Assembly: GCA_027858355.1 (NCBI GenBank)
Contig: JAQICW010000724.1
Span: 1-14,742 of the forward strand
Reading direction: 5' to 3'
DNA: 14,742 bases
Origin: Desulfobacula sp.
GTDB lineage: Bacteria > Desulfobacterota > Desulfobacteria > Desulfobacterales > Desulfobacteraceae
Part shown: positions 6,690 to 13,944 of the stretch, one piece after another
Layout of the letters: every line of letters begins with the position of its first letter
How positions within the stretch are numbered: position 1 is the first letter of the stretch
The notes under the pieces: generated by a model
Databases searched by the model: none
What the model saw: only the letters and a program-made list of their open reading frames with translations
Told to the model about the DNA's origin: nothing
Made by a program: the position numbers and the translations under genes

Positions 6690-8451
6690 TATGATTCCTC
6701 CTGCAATAATATTTATTTTAGCTGCTTTTCTGATTCCTTTTTTAAAAGGAAAAACCAAGTCCATTTATATGCTGTTAATCCCAGTGGCAACCTTTTATGT
6801 CCTGGTGAATATTCCTTATGGGAATATCTGGACATATGAATTTTGGGGTTACAACCTGATTCTGGGAAGAATTGACAAGCTTTCAATGATCTTTGGCTAT
6901 ATTTTCACCATCATGGCCTTTCTTGGTATTTTGTTTGCTCTGAAAGTAAAAGATGATCTCCAGCATGTTTCGGCAATTGTTTATGCTGGTGCAACCTTAG
7001 GTGTTGTTCTGGCAGGAGACTTTCTTTCTCTGTATCTTTTCTGGGAAATCATGGCAGTCAGCTCCACATTCCTGATCATCGCATCCAGAACCCGGGCATC
7101 ACGGGATGCAGGCTTTAGGTATATCCTGGTTCATTTGATCGGCGGGCTTTTTCTTTTGGCCGGGATTGTTCTCTACACCCAGAAAACAGGAACCATTGCC
7201 TTTGATTATATAGGCCTTACCGGGATTGAATCCTACCTGATTTTTATTGGAATCGCACTGAATGCAGCAGCCATTCCACTTCACGCATGGCTGCCCGATG
7301 CATATCCAAACGGAACTCCCACCAGCACGGTTTTTTTAAGTGCTTTTACAACAAAATCAGCAGTATATCTTTTGATCAGAACCTTTCCCGGGGCAGATCT
7401 GCTGATCTGGATAGGGGCATTTATGGTTTTTGTACCCATATTTTATGCTGTACTTGAAAATGATATTAGAAGGGTATTGGCCTACAGCCTATTGAATCAG
7501 ATTGGGTTTATGCTCGTGGGAATTGGCATTGGGACCCAACTTGCCTTAAATGGTGCTGTTGCCCATGCATTCTGCCATATTCTTTATAAAGGCCTGCTCT
7601 TCATGGCGGCAGGATCAGTTTTACAGATGACGGGTAAAATCAAGTGCACGGAAATCGGGGGACTTTATAAAACCATGCCATTGACATGTCTTTTCTGTAT
7701 TGTAGGTGCTGCATCCATATCAGCGTTTCCTTTATTTTCAGGGTTTGTTTCCAAATCCATGATCGTCACTGCAACGGTTAATGAAAAAATGGTTTTTGTC
7801 TATCTGATATTGCAATTCGCCTCAGCTGGTGTGTTTCATCATGCAGGGATTAAAGTTCCTTTTTTCACTTTTTTTGGACATGATTCCGGCATCAGGGCTA
7901 AAGATCCTTCATGGAATATGACATTAGCAATGGGCATTGCAGCATTTGCCTGTATCTTTATAGGGGTTTTTCCTCAGCCATTATACAATCTTCTGCCCTT
8001 TATAGTTGATTATGTGCCCTATACTGGTGCACATGTTGTCGGCCAGCTCCAGCTTTTAATGTTTGGCGCCCTGGCCTTTGCTCTTTTGATTCTTTCCGGA
8101 TATTATCCGCCGGAAATTAAATCCATTAACCTTGATGTAGACTGGTCCTATAGGAAACTTGGCCGAGGGGCTTATATTGTTATGGACAGGGGTTTGAATT
8201 TGATAAACAGGGTATCAGAAGGTGTTTTAATGGGAGTTGTCAAAGGCGTTGTTTCTTTCTTTAAAAGCGCAGTAGCAAAAATTGCCCTGTTTGTATCAGT
8301 GAATATCTGGCTGCTTCTGGGTTATCGGGGTAAACGTCTGGAAATAAAGAAAAACAGGCTTTACAATGATATTCTGGAAGGAACCCTACCCATTGGTATT
8401 GGTGCAGCCGTTGCCATATCCTTTATTCTTTTGGTGTTTATATTAACCTAA
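6679..8451 (+). CDS. Proton-conducting antiporter-like subunit D, copy 3 (long form)
   Basis: A 590-residue NuoL/M/N-family membrane protein, about 100 residues longer than the other two copies. Core motifs include E123 in LYLFWEIMAVSSTF, the PLHAWLPDAYPNGTP segment (200-214), K226 in FTTKSAVYLLIR, K304 in HAFCHILYKGLLFMAAG and K359 in GFVSKSMI. The lysine expected just before the PLHAWLP motif is Asn195 (GIALNAAAIPLH), unlike K222 and K224 in copies 1 and 2. The C-terminal extension after residue 475 has the phrase LDVDWSYRKLGRG, a long amphipathic stretch and a final helix (about 571-589). This recalls the extra C-terminal helices of NuoL, MrpA and MbhH. The start at 6679 has a purine-rich ribosome site at the right distance; an in-frame ATG at 6691 is possible. 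Confidence 0.9.
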   Translation: MTSNMIPPAIIFILAAFLIPFLKGKTKSIYMLLIPVATFYVLVNIPYGNIWTYEFWGYNLILGRIDKLSMIFGYIFTIMAFLGILFALKVKDDLQHVSAIVYAGATLGVVLAGDFLSLYLFWEIMAVSSTFLIIASRTRASRDAGFRYILVHLIGGLFLLAGIVLYTQKTGTIAFDYIGLTGIESYLIFIGIALNAAAIPLHAWLPDAYPNGTPTSTVFLSAFTTKSAVYLLIRTFPGADLLIWIGAFMVFVPIFYAVLENDIRRVLAYSLLNQIGFMLVGIGIGTQLALNGAVAHAFCHILYKGLLFMAAGSVLQMTGKIKCTEIGGLYKTMPLTCLFCIVGAASISAFPLFSGFVSKSMIVTATVNEKMVFVYLILQFASAGVFHHAGIKVPFFTFFGHDSGIRAKDPSWNMTLAMGIAAFACIFIGVFPQPLYNLLPFIVDYVPYTGAHVVGQLQLLMFGALAFALLILSGYYPPEIKSINLDVDWSYRKLGRGAYIVMDRGLNLINRVSEGVLMGVVKGVVSFFKSAVAKIALFVSVNIWLLLGYRGKRLEIKKNRLYNDILEGTLPIGIGAAVAISFILLVFILT

Positions 8452-8483
8452 TATTTATTTTACTTTAGTACTGAGGCTTTCAT

Positions 8484-8990
8484 ATGGTAAAAATAGAAGA
8501 TTTAAAACGTATCAATCTGCTAAGAGATTTTCCAGATCATTTATTTGAAATAATTGCCAATGAAGCCCAGTTGAATATTTTTGGGGCAGGTACACAATTA
8601 ATTGCCGTCACTGAGCCGGTCAATACGTTTTTTATGCTGATAATGGGTCAGGTCGCACTTAAACGGGAGTTGACACCTGAGATTGATATTATTATTGATA
8701 ATCTTCAGGCTGGATCTTCTTTTGGCTCTTCTTCAATGATTGAAGGGTCAAAGGCCACCTATACTGCCATCTGTCAGGAAACCTGTGAAATAATAGCGCT
8801 TTCAGGGATTCGGATGCAAATGCTTTTTAAACAGAACCATGAACTGGCCTATCGCATGATGTTTGGAGTTGCACGACAGTATAAAAAACATTTGGATACG
8901 CGGGCACAGATGATCATGAAAACCCTGGATGAAAATCCGGAATTAAAAGACCGTATTAAAGATATTGAGAATCTTACCCTGATGATATAA
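8484..8990 (+). CDS. Cyclic-nucleotide-binding-fold protein, no output domain (first of pair)
   Basis: A 168-residue protein dominated by one cNMP-binding fold (about residues 12-120) followed by a helical tail (about 121-168). The beginning, LKRINLLRDFPDHLFEIIA, and the turn at LIMGQVAL are typical of the fold. The phosphate-binding cassette is degenerate: at residues 80-85 it reads FGSSSM where cAMP binders have FGE, and ATYTA (91-95) lacks the usual Arg that holds the cyclic phosphate. There is no helix-turn-helix domain, so it is not a CRP/FNR transcription factor. A GAGG lies 7 bases before the ATG. It is 32 bases after the last antiporter gene and probably in the same transcript. Acting on the antiporter or Trk as a sensory partner is inference. 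Confidence 0.87.
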   Translation: MVKIEDLKRINLLRDFPDHLFEIIANEAQLNIFGAGTQLIAVTEPVNTFFMLIMGQVALKRELTPEIDIIIDNLQAGSSFGSSSMIEGSKATYTAICQETCEIIALSGIRMQMLFKQNHELAYRMMFGVARQYKKHLDTRAQMIMKTLDENPELKDRIKDIENLTLMI

Positions 8991-9005
8991 AAGGAAAAAT
9001 TAACA

Positions 9006-9473
9006 ATGGTTGAAAAAGACATACTCAAAAAAATAGTTTTTCTCAAAGATGTGCCTGATTCCATACTTGAAAAAGTGGGTGCCATTGCACAACTTAAAAC
9101 CTTTGATGAAGAAAGCATTCTCTTTCGGCAGGGTCAGGAAGAAGACTTTTTATATATGATAGTATCTGGAAAAGTATTTCTAAACTGCAGATCCGTGCAA
9201 GGAAAATCGTTAACTCTTGATGAAATAAGTGAAGGAAGAACATTTGGGGTGTCAGCTCTTCTGGGCGAATCCTCCAGTACGTTCACCGCAGTCTGCGCCC
9301 AACCAAGTTCATTTATTACTATTTCAGGTCAGCAGATGCGCCAGTTGTTTGAAGTGGATTTTCAGGCAGGCTATACCCTGATGCTGAAACTGGCCGAGCT
9401 TTTTAGATCAAGAATGGAAATGCATACCCGTCAATTTCTCCATTCTCTGGCAATGCATCCTGAAGTGATATAG
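9006..9473 (+). CDS. Cyclic-nucleotide-binding-fold protein, no output domain (second of pair)
   Basis: A 155-residue paralogue of the preceding gene, with the same opening pattern (ILKKIVFLKDVPDSILEKV), the same AQL at residues 28-30 and the same architecture. It is diverged over most of its length. The cNMP fold spans about residues 9-118, with ILFRQGQEEDFLYMIVSGKV (38-57) being very typical. The cassette reads FGVSALLGESSSTFTAV (80-96), so both the Glu after FG and the phosphate-binding Arg are absent. No DNA-binding domain follows, only a helical tail. AAGGA lies 10 bases before the ATG. Its stop TAG is immediately followed by the complementary stop of trkH. It may bind another ligand or work as a protein-interaction module. 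Confidence 0.87.
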   Translation: MVEKDILKKIVFLKDVPDSILEKVGAIAQLKTFDEESILFRQGQEEDFLYMIVSGKVFLNCRSVQGKSLTLDEISEGRTFGVSALLGESSSTFTAVCAQPSSFITISGQQMRQLFEVDFQAGYTLMLKLAELFRSRMEMHTRQFLHSLAMHPEVI

Positions 9474-10925
9474 TTATTTTTTCCAGAATTCAGGAACAAA
9501 GAGGATAATAACAGTATAAATCTCCAGCCTGCCTAACAGCATGCACCAGGCAAGCAGCCATTTTCCCATAACAGGCATGTGGCTAAAATTTTCAGTGGGA
9601 CCAACACTTCCAAATCCAGGACCAATATTTCCGATGCAGGCTGCAACCGCACCAAATGCTGTCATCATATCAATGCCCATAGCGGCAAGAAGAATACCTG
9701 ACAGAATAAAAAGACTGATATACAGGGCCAGAAACCCCATGATGCTTCGTAGAATTTCATTTGGGATAACTATATTATTTATTTTTACTTGACTGATGCT
9801 TCTCGGGTGAATGATCTTAAATAATTCTCGATAACAATATTTAAAACAGGCAATAATCCTGGCGCATTTCATTCCCCCGCCCGTAGACCCTGCAGAAGCA
9901 CCGATAAACATGCAGACAAACAAAATTACCTGGCTTAAGCCTGGAAATTTTTCATAATCAGCCGTTGCAAATCCGGTTGTTGTGAGGATGGAAACAACCT
10001 GAAAACTTGCAAACCGGAACGCATCTTTAATGGAAGTATATACAGACCCATATATGTTCCATGTTACTAACAAGGTTAACACAATGATCAATCCAAGAAA
10101 AAACCTGCATTCCGTGTCTTCCCAGAAGGCAAGGGTTTTTCCTCGAAGCATCTGGTAATGAAGAGAAAAATTAATCCCTGCCAGAACCATGAATATGACA
10201 ATAACATAGTCAAAATAGGCAGAGTTATATTGGGCAATGGAGGCATTCCTGGGAGAAAACCCGCCCGTGGGCATGGTTGTCAATGCATGGCAGGTGGCCT
10301 CAAATAAGGGCATGCCACCACCCAGCAGGAAGATTATCTCAATTAATGTGAAAATCCCATACAACACCCATAAAATTTTTGCGGAATCACTGAGCCGGGG
10401 CGTGAGTTTGTCCGGCACCGGGCTTGGTACTTCTGCCTTATATAACTGGATACCCCCAACCCCTAAAAACGGCAGTATGGCCAGAGAAAGAACAATAATT
10501 CCCATGCCGCCCAGCCATTGAATAAGACTTCTCCAGAAAAGAAGGCTTTTGGCTGAGCCTTCAATATCTGTCATCACAGAGGACCCGGTTGTTGTAAATC
10601 CGGAAACAGATTCAAAAAAAGCATCCGTAAAATTGGTGAATTCAGGGTTTAAATAAAAGGGCAGGGCACCAAAAATACCAATGGCTGTCCAGGCAAGGGC
10701 AACAGTTACCATTCCTTCTTTCTGGTTGATATAATTATCACTGTGCAGCTTTTTTGAAAGAATGATGAGGATAAGTCCTGCCACCATGGTAATGCCCATG
10801 GATCGAATAAAGCTGTCCAGGGCAATATCATGATAATGGAGACTGACCAGCAAAGGGGCAATCATGGAAAGTCCTAAGAATATTAAAAGAATACCGATAA
10901 TCCTTACAATGAATGACCAGCGCAT
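9474..10925 (-). CDS. trkH: Trk potassium uptake channel subunit TrkH
   Basis: A 483-residue integral membrane TrkH/KtrB-family K+ channel subunit, the normal family length. The four pseudo-repeated pore loops are visible: FTTTGSSVMTD (110-120), TTMPTGGFSPRN (216-227), LTTTGFATADYEKF (314-327) and IGNIGPGFGSVGPTENF (431-447). The Gly in each forms the K+ filter. QWLGGMGIIVLSLAILPFLG (136-155) and GASAGSTGGGMKCAR (342-356), the intramembrane gate-loop region, are also typical. Its ATG overlaps the trkA stop by one base (TAATG on the minus strand), so the two are translationally coupled. It would import K+ down the electrical gradient, controlled by TrkA. Confidence 0.95.
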   Translation of the reverse strand: MRWSFIVRIIGILLIFLGLSMIAPLLVSLHYHDIALDSFIRSMGITMVAGLILIILSKKLHSDNYINQKEGMVTVALAWTAIGIFGALPFYLNPEFTNFTDAFFESVSGFTTTGSSVMTDIEGSAKSLLFWRSLIQWLGGMGIIVLSLAILPFLGVGGIQLYKAEVPSPVPDKLTPRLSDSAKILWVLYGIFTLIEIIFLLGGGMPLFEATCHALTTMPTGGFSPRNASIAQYNSAYFDYVIVIFMVLAGINFSLHYQMLRGKTLAFWEDTECRFFLGLIIVLTLLVTWNIYGSVYTSIKDAFRFASFQVVSILTTTGFATADYEKFPGLSQVILFVCMFIGASAGSTGGGMKCARIIACFKYCYRELFKIIHPRSISQVKINNIVIPNEILRSIMGFLALYISLFILSGILLAAMGIDMMTAFGAVAACIGNIGPGFGSVGPTENFSHMPVMGKWLLAWCMLLGRLEIYTVIILFVPEFWKK

Positions 10926-12289
10926 TAAAAGAAATCCAGTTTAACTATCAAAAGTTTTTCAAGTTTTTTTACGGCCTGTTTGACAGCAAACATAATTATT
11001 CTATCCCCTGGTTTGACAATACTTTCCCCTGCAGGAATCATGATTTGACTGTCCCTTATGATACAGACAAGAATCGCACCTTTTGGGAAAGAGATTTTTT
11101 TTAGTGGTTTGTTCGTAATGTCCGAGGTTTCAAGGGCAATGGCTTCAATAAATTCCCCTCGTTCCCCTAAAATGGAAATATCAGATAAAACTTTTCCTTT
11201 TCTTACCTCCTTTAAAATTGAGCTGACAGCCGACAGTCGCGGGGAGACAACTTTTTCTATGCCAATGGTGGCAAGAAGGGGGAAATAATTTGATTTGCTG
11301 ATCCTGGTAATCGTATTTTCAACTCCCATGTTTTTTAGCATAAGAGAAATAAGTATATTGGTTTCATCGTCATCCGTGACAGAAACAACTACATCGCTTT
11401 GTCCCACATTTTCTTCAACAAAAAGTTTCTGATCAGAGCCATTGCCATGAAGAATAATGGTTTTGTCCAATTGTTCTGACAGGTAGTTACAGCGGTCAAT
11501 ATCAGATTCAATGATTTTTGTTTTAATGGAATCTTGTTCAAGTAGTTTGGCAAGGCGTTCACCGATTCGTCCACCACCGATAATAAAGGCTCTTTGAATG
11601 GGTTCTATTTTTTTCCCGAAAAGGTTGAGCGTTTTTTCAAGTTTTTCAGCCTCACTGACAAAATAGATTAAGTCCCCGGGTTCCAGGCTGTTGCCGCCCC
11701 TTGGGACAATGTCCTCATTGTTTCTGATTATAGCAGCTATCAAAGGCCGATTCTCACCAAACCTGGAAGGAAAATCAATGAGTTTCATTCCAGCCATGGG
11801 AGAATGCTGGTCAAGTCTTATACCGACATATTTTACCTGGCCGTCCACAAAAGAACCGACATCAACAGCCCCAGGGGCATCCATAAGTTTTCTGATGGTA
11901 TTTACAACTTCTATTTCAGGATTGATCACGGTATCAATATTGGGATTTTCTGTTTTAAACCGGTGGTGATAGGAATCAAAATCAGCATCTCTGATCCTGG
12001 CAAGTTTTTTGGTTGTAGAGGATATGATATTGGCCATTAGACAGGCCACAAGATTTGTTTCATCGCTGTCCGTCACTGCCAGAAGGATATCAGCCTCATT
12101 GATGCCGGCATCAATGAGAACCCTGGGGTTGCTGCCCGATGCCGTAATAACCTGTATATCCAGATTTTCCGAAAGACGTCGAACGGCATCCGGATTTTTG
12201 TCAATGACAACCACCTGCTTGTTTTCAGAAGCCAGCCGACTGGCAATGTTATACCCGACTTCTCCGGCACCCACAATAATGATTTTCAA
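10925..12289 (-). CDS. trkA: Trk potassium uptake regulatory subunit TrkA
   Basis: A 454-residue cytoplasmic protein with two RCK units in tandem, the normal TrkA size. The first nucleotide-binding Rossmann motif is GAGEVG (7-12), with acidic D30 at the end of the second strand (VVVID). The second is GGGRIG (238-243). Each RCK-N domain is followed by a TrkA-C domain (about 143-220 and 370-450), the latter ending in PGDRIIMFA. It gates TrkH in response to NAD(H) or ATP/ADP in characterised systems, and TrkA-C-type domains bind c-di-AMP in some bacteria. The TTG at 12289 is preferred over one six codons upstream because AGGAGA sits 6 bases before it and the protein then begins at KIIIVGAGEVG, as TrkA proteins do. 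It leads the trkA-trkH operon. Confidence 0.94.
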   Translation of the reverse strand: MKIIIVGAGEVGYNIASRLASENKQVVVIDKNPDAVRRLSENLDIQVITASGSNPRVLIDAGINEADILLAVTDSDETNLVACLMANIISSTTKKLARIRDADFDSYHHRFKTENPNIDTVINPEIEVVNTIRKLMDAPGAVDVGSFVDGQVKYVGIRLDQHSPMAGMKLIDFPSRFGENRPLIAAIIRNNEDIVPRGGNSLEPGDLIYFVSEAEKLEKTLNLFGKKIEPIQRAFIIGGGRIGERLAKLLEQDSIKTKIIESDIDRCNYLSEQLDKTIILHGNGSDQKLFVEENVGQSDVVVSVTDDDETNILISLMLKNMGVENTITRISKSNYFPLLATIGIEKVVSPRLSAVSSILKEVRKGKVLSDISILGERGEFIEAIALETSDITNKPLKKISFPKGAILVCIIRDSQIMIPAGESIVKPGDRIIMFAVKQAVKKLEKLLIVKLDFF

Positions 12290-12295
12290 ATCGTA

Positions 12296-12301
12296 TCTCC
12301 T
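12296..12301 (-). promoter_or_regulatory. Shine-Dalgarno sequence fixing the trkA TTG start
   Basis: Read on the minus strand this is AGGAGA, 6 bases before the TTG at 12289. An earlier in-frame TTG at 12307 would place the ribosome site inside the coding region and add six non-conserved residues. Confidence 0.7.
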
Positions 12302-12327
12302 GTCCAATTGATAAAGAATTGAAAGAT

Positions 12328-12356
12328 AACTTACTAAATCAATAAAAGACTGTCAA
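12328..12356 (-). promoter_or_regulatory. Candidate promoter of trkA-trkH
   Basis: On the minus strand a perfect TTGACA (12356-12351) is followed after 17 bases by TAAGTT (12333-12328), a poor -10 match. The position, about 40 bases before the trkA start, fits a promoter. Only the -35 element is convincing. Confidence 0.35.
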
Positions 12357-12406
12357 TAATACGAAAGATCTCTGGATATTTGCCATAAGAAATTTTGCAT
12401 AACCCG

Positions 12407-12437
12407 TTCCAGGGTGATCACCTTACTTCCACTGGAA
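12407..12437. repeat. Nested inverted repeats in the trkA-gdhA intergenic region
   Basis: TTCCAG (12407-12412) and CTGGAA (12432-12437) form a 6-base inverted repeat. It encloses a perfect 10-base palindrome, GGTGATCACC, at 12413-12422. The arms are too short and too far apart for a strong terminator, so a protein-binding site is the likelier reading if it is functional. Confidence 0.4.
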
Positions 12438-12502
12438 GGTATAGCAAGTTTGTAAATGCTTTTTGCAAAATAAAAACAATATTGCTAAAGTTATTAAAAA
12501 GG

Positions 12503-12530
12503 TTGATTATAGAATAGGCCCAATGATAAA
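12503..12530 (+). promoter_or_regulatory. Weak candidate promoter of gdhA
   Basis: TTGATT (12503-12508) and GATAAA (12525-12530) are spaced by 16 bases, about 50 bases before the gdhA start. Both boxes are imperfect. In so AT-rich a region such pairs arise often by chance. The adjacent palindrome would overlap the transcription start. Confidence 0.22.
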
Positions 12531-12533
12531 AGG

Positions 12534-12547
12534 AATTTGTACAAATT
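12534..12547. promoter_or_regulatory. 14-base perfect palindrome before gdhA, candidate operator
   Basis: AATTTGTACAAATT is a perfect palindrome centred between 12540 and 12541, 34 bases before the gdhA start codon. Its size and place fit an operator for a dimeric regulator of gdhA. The regulator is unknown, and palindromes of AT-rich words can arise by chance. Confidence 0.4.
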
Positions 12548-12581
12548 GTGAAGAATAAAAACAACTTCAAAGGAAAAATTT

Positions 12582-13922
12582 ATGAGTGCTTACACGAATA
12601 ATGTTTTGGATATGCTAAAGGCAAAATATCCCTGGGAAAAGGAATACATTCAATCAGTATCAGAAGTTTTTAAATCCATTACTCCGGTTCTGGATTCGAA
12701 CATGGAATATCAAAATAACCGGATACTTGAGCAATTGATCGAACCGGATCGGTCAATCAGTTTCAGGGTGCCATGGAAAGACGATCAGGGCAGGGTTCAG
12801 GTCAATACAGGGCACCGTGTTGAGTTTAATAATGTATTGGGCCCTTATAAGGGCGGACTTCGATTCCATGCTTCGGTTACCCTGAGCATTATCAAGTGTC
12901 TCGGGTTTGAGCAGATTTTCAAAAACGCATTAACAGGCCTGCTTTTAGGCGGTGGAAAAGGCGGATCTGATTTTAACCCCCGGGGCAAGTCAGATAATGA
13001 AATTATGAATTTCTGTCAAAGTTTCATGCTCGAGCTTTCAAGGTATATTGACTCTTCCATTGACGTTCCTGCAGGCGATATTGGGGTAGGAACACGGGAA
13101 ATCGGTTATCTTTTCGGCATGTACCGCAGAATGACCAAGTCATTTAAAGGCGTTTTAACAGGGAAAGGTCTTTCATGGGGGGGAAGTTATTTAAGGCCCG
13201 AAGCCACAGGATATGGTGTGGTTTATTTTGCCGAAGAAATGCTGAAAAATGTTAATGACAATATTGATGGCAAGGTTGTAACCGTTTCCGGTTTTGGGAA
13301 TGTTTCCTGGGGGGTTGTAAAAAAGGTTAATGAGCTTGGCGGCAAAGTGATTACCCTTTCCGGCCCGGATGGATTCATTCATGACCCTGATGGTGTTACC
13401 GGTGAAAAAGTTGACTATATGCTGAAACTCAGGTTGAGCGGAAATGATGTTGTAAAAGATTATGCAGACCATTTTAAAGTAAAATTTTATCCGGGCAAAC
13501 GGCCATGGACAATTCCGTGCGACATTGCATTTCCATGTGCAACACAAAACGAACTTGACCTTGATGATGCAAAGGCCCTGGTAAAAAATAATGTTAAATA
13601 CCTTGTGGAAGGGGCAAACCTGCCCGTGACCTTGGAGGGTATGGAATTTCTGGAAAACGCTGATATTGTTTATGGCCCTGCAAAGGCATGTAATGCAGGA
13701 GGGGTTGCCTGTTCAGGTTTTGAGATGGCACAAAATGCCACTTTTATGAACTGGACCAAAGAAGAGGTTGATACCCGACTTCATCAGGTCATGAAGCATA
13801 TCCATTACCAGTGTTATGAAACATCCTGCGAGTTTAATAAAAAAGGCAATTATGTGTTCGGGGCAAATGTTGCCGGATTCAGGCGTGTGGCAGATGCAAT
13901 GCTGGATCAGGGTTTAACCTGA
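12582..13922 (+). CDS. gdhA: Hexameric glutamate dehydrogenase, probably NAD-type
   Basis: A 446-residue enzyme that interconverts glutamate with 2-oxoglutarate plus ammonia; family members have about 450 residues. The substrate domain has GPYKGGLRFH (87-96, K90), GLLLGGGKGGSDFNPRG (119-135) with the catalytic lysine K126, and PAGDIGVGTREIGYLFG (163-179) with D166. The Rossmann dinucleotide motif is GFGNVSWG (237-244). The coenzyme-selecting loop reads LSGPDG (259-264), as in the NAD-dependent clostridial enzyme, and not SDSSG as in E. coli NADP-GDH. The rest also reads closer to the clostridial type (CATQNELDLDDAKALVKNNV). AAGGA lies 7 bases before the ATG. It is divergent from trkA and followed 22 bases later by another gene. 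Glutamate is the main counter-ion of K+, which may explain its place beside Trk. Confidence 0.95.
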   Translation: MSAYTNNVLDMLKAKYPWEKEYIQSVSEVFKSITPVLDSNMEYQNNRILEQLIEPDRSISFRVPWKDDQGRVQVNTGHRVEFNNVLGPYKGGLRFHASVTLSIIKCLGFEQIFKNALTGLLLGGGKGGSDFNPRGKSDNEIMNFCQSFMLELSRYIDSSIDVPAGDIGVGTREIGYLFGMYRRMTKSFKGVLTGKGLSWGGSYLRPEATGYGVVYFAEEMLKNVNDNIDGKVVTVSGFGNVSWGVVKKVNELGGKVITLSGPDGFIHDPDGVTGEKVDYMLKLRLSGNDVVKDYADHFKVKFYPGKRPWTIPCDIAFPCATQNELDLDDAKALVKNNVKYLVEGANLPVTLEGMEFLENADIVYGPAKACNAGGVACSGFEMAQNATFMNWTKEEVDTRLHQVMKHIHYQCYETSCEFNKKGNYVFGANVAGFRRVADAMLDQGLT

Positions 13923-13944
13923 TTTATGAAATTAGAGAAAATTT

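Larger units (their letters stand above)
12290..12581. other. Divergent intergenic region between trkA and gdhA
   Basis: About 290 AT-rich bases separate the two divergently transcribed genes. It contains no open frame of note. It must carry both promoters. It holds three perfect palindromes: a 10-base one at 12413-12422, TTTTGCAAAA at 12461-12470, and a 14-base one at 12534-12547. It also has a pair of related direct words, TTTGCCATAA and TTTTGCATAA (12379-12402). No terminator or riboswitch-like structure was recognised. Confidence 0.7.

Noticed and set aside
1085..8451. Reading the operon as complex I or a membrane-bound hydrogenase
   Set aside because: NuoK-, NuoL/M/N- and Mbh-like subunits are present, but no hydrogenase large or small subunit, NuoB/C/D/H/I-like protein or flavin/FeS module occurs in the window. 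The E-F-G-B-C-D set is that of an Mrp-type antiporter.
8484..9473. Calling the two cNMP-fold proteins CRP/FNR transcription factors
   Set aside because: They are too short and end in helical tails without a helix-turn-helix domain.
12407..12437. Intrinsic terminator in the trkA-gdhA intergenic region
   Set aside because: The stem is 6 bases with a 19-base loop and no following T-run, and divergent genes need no terminator here.
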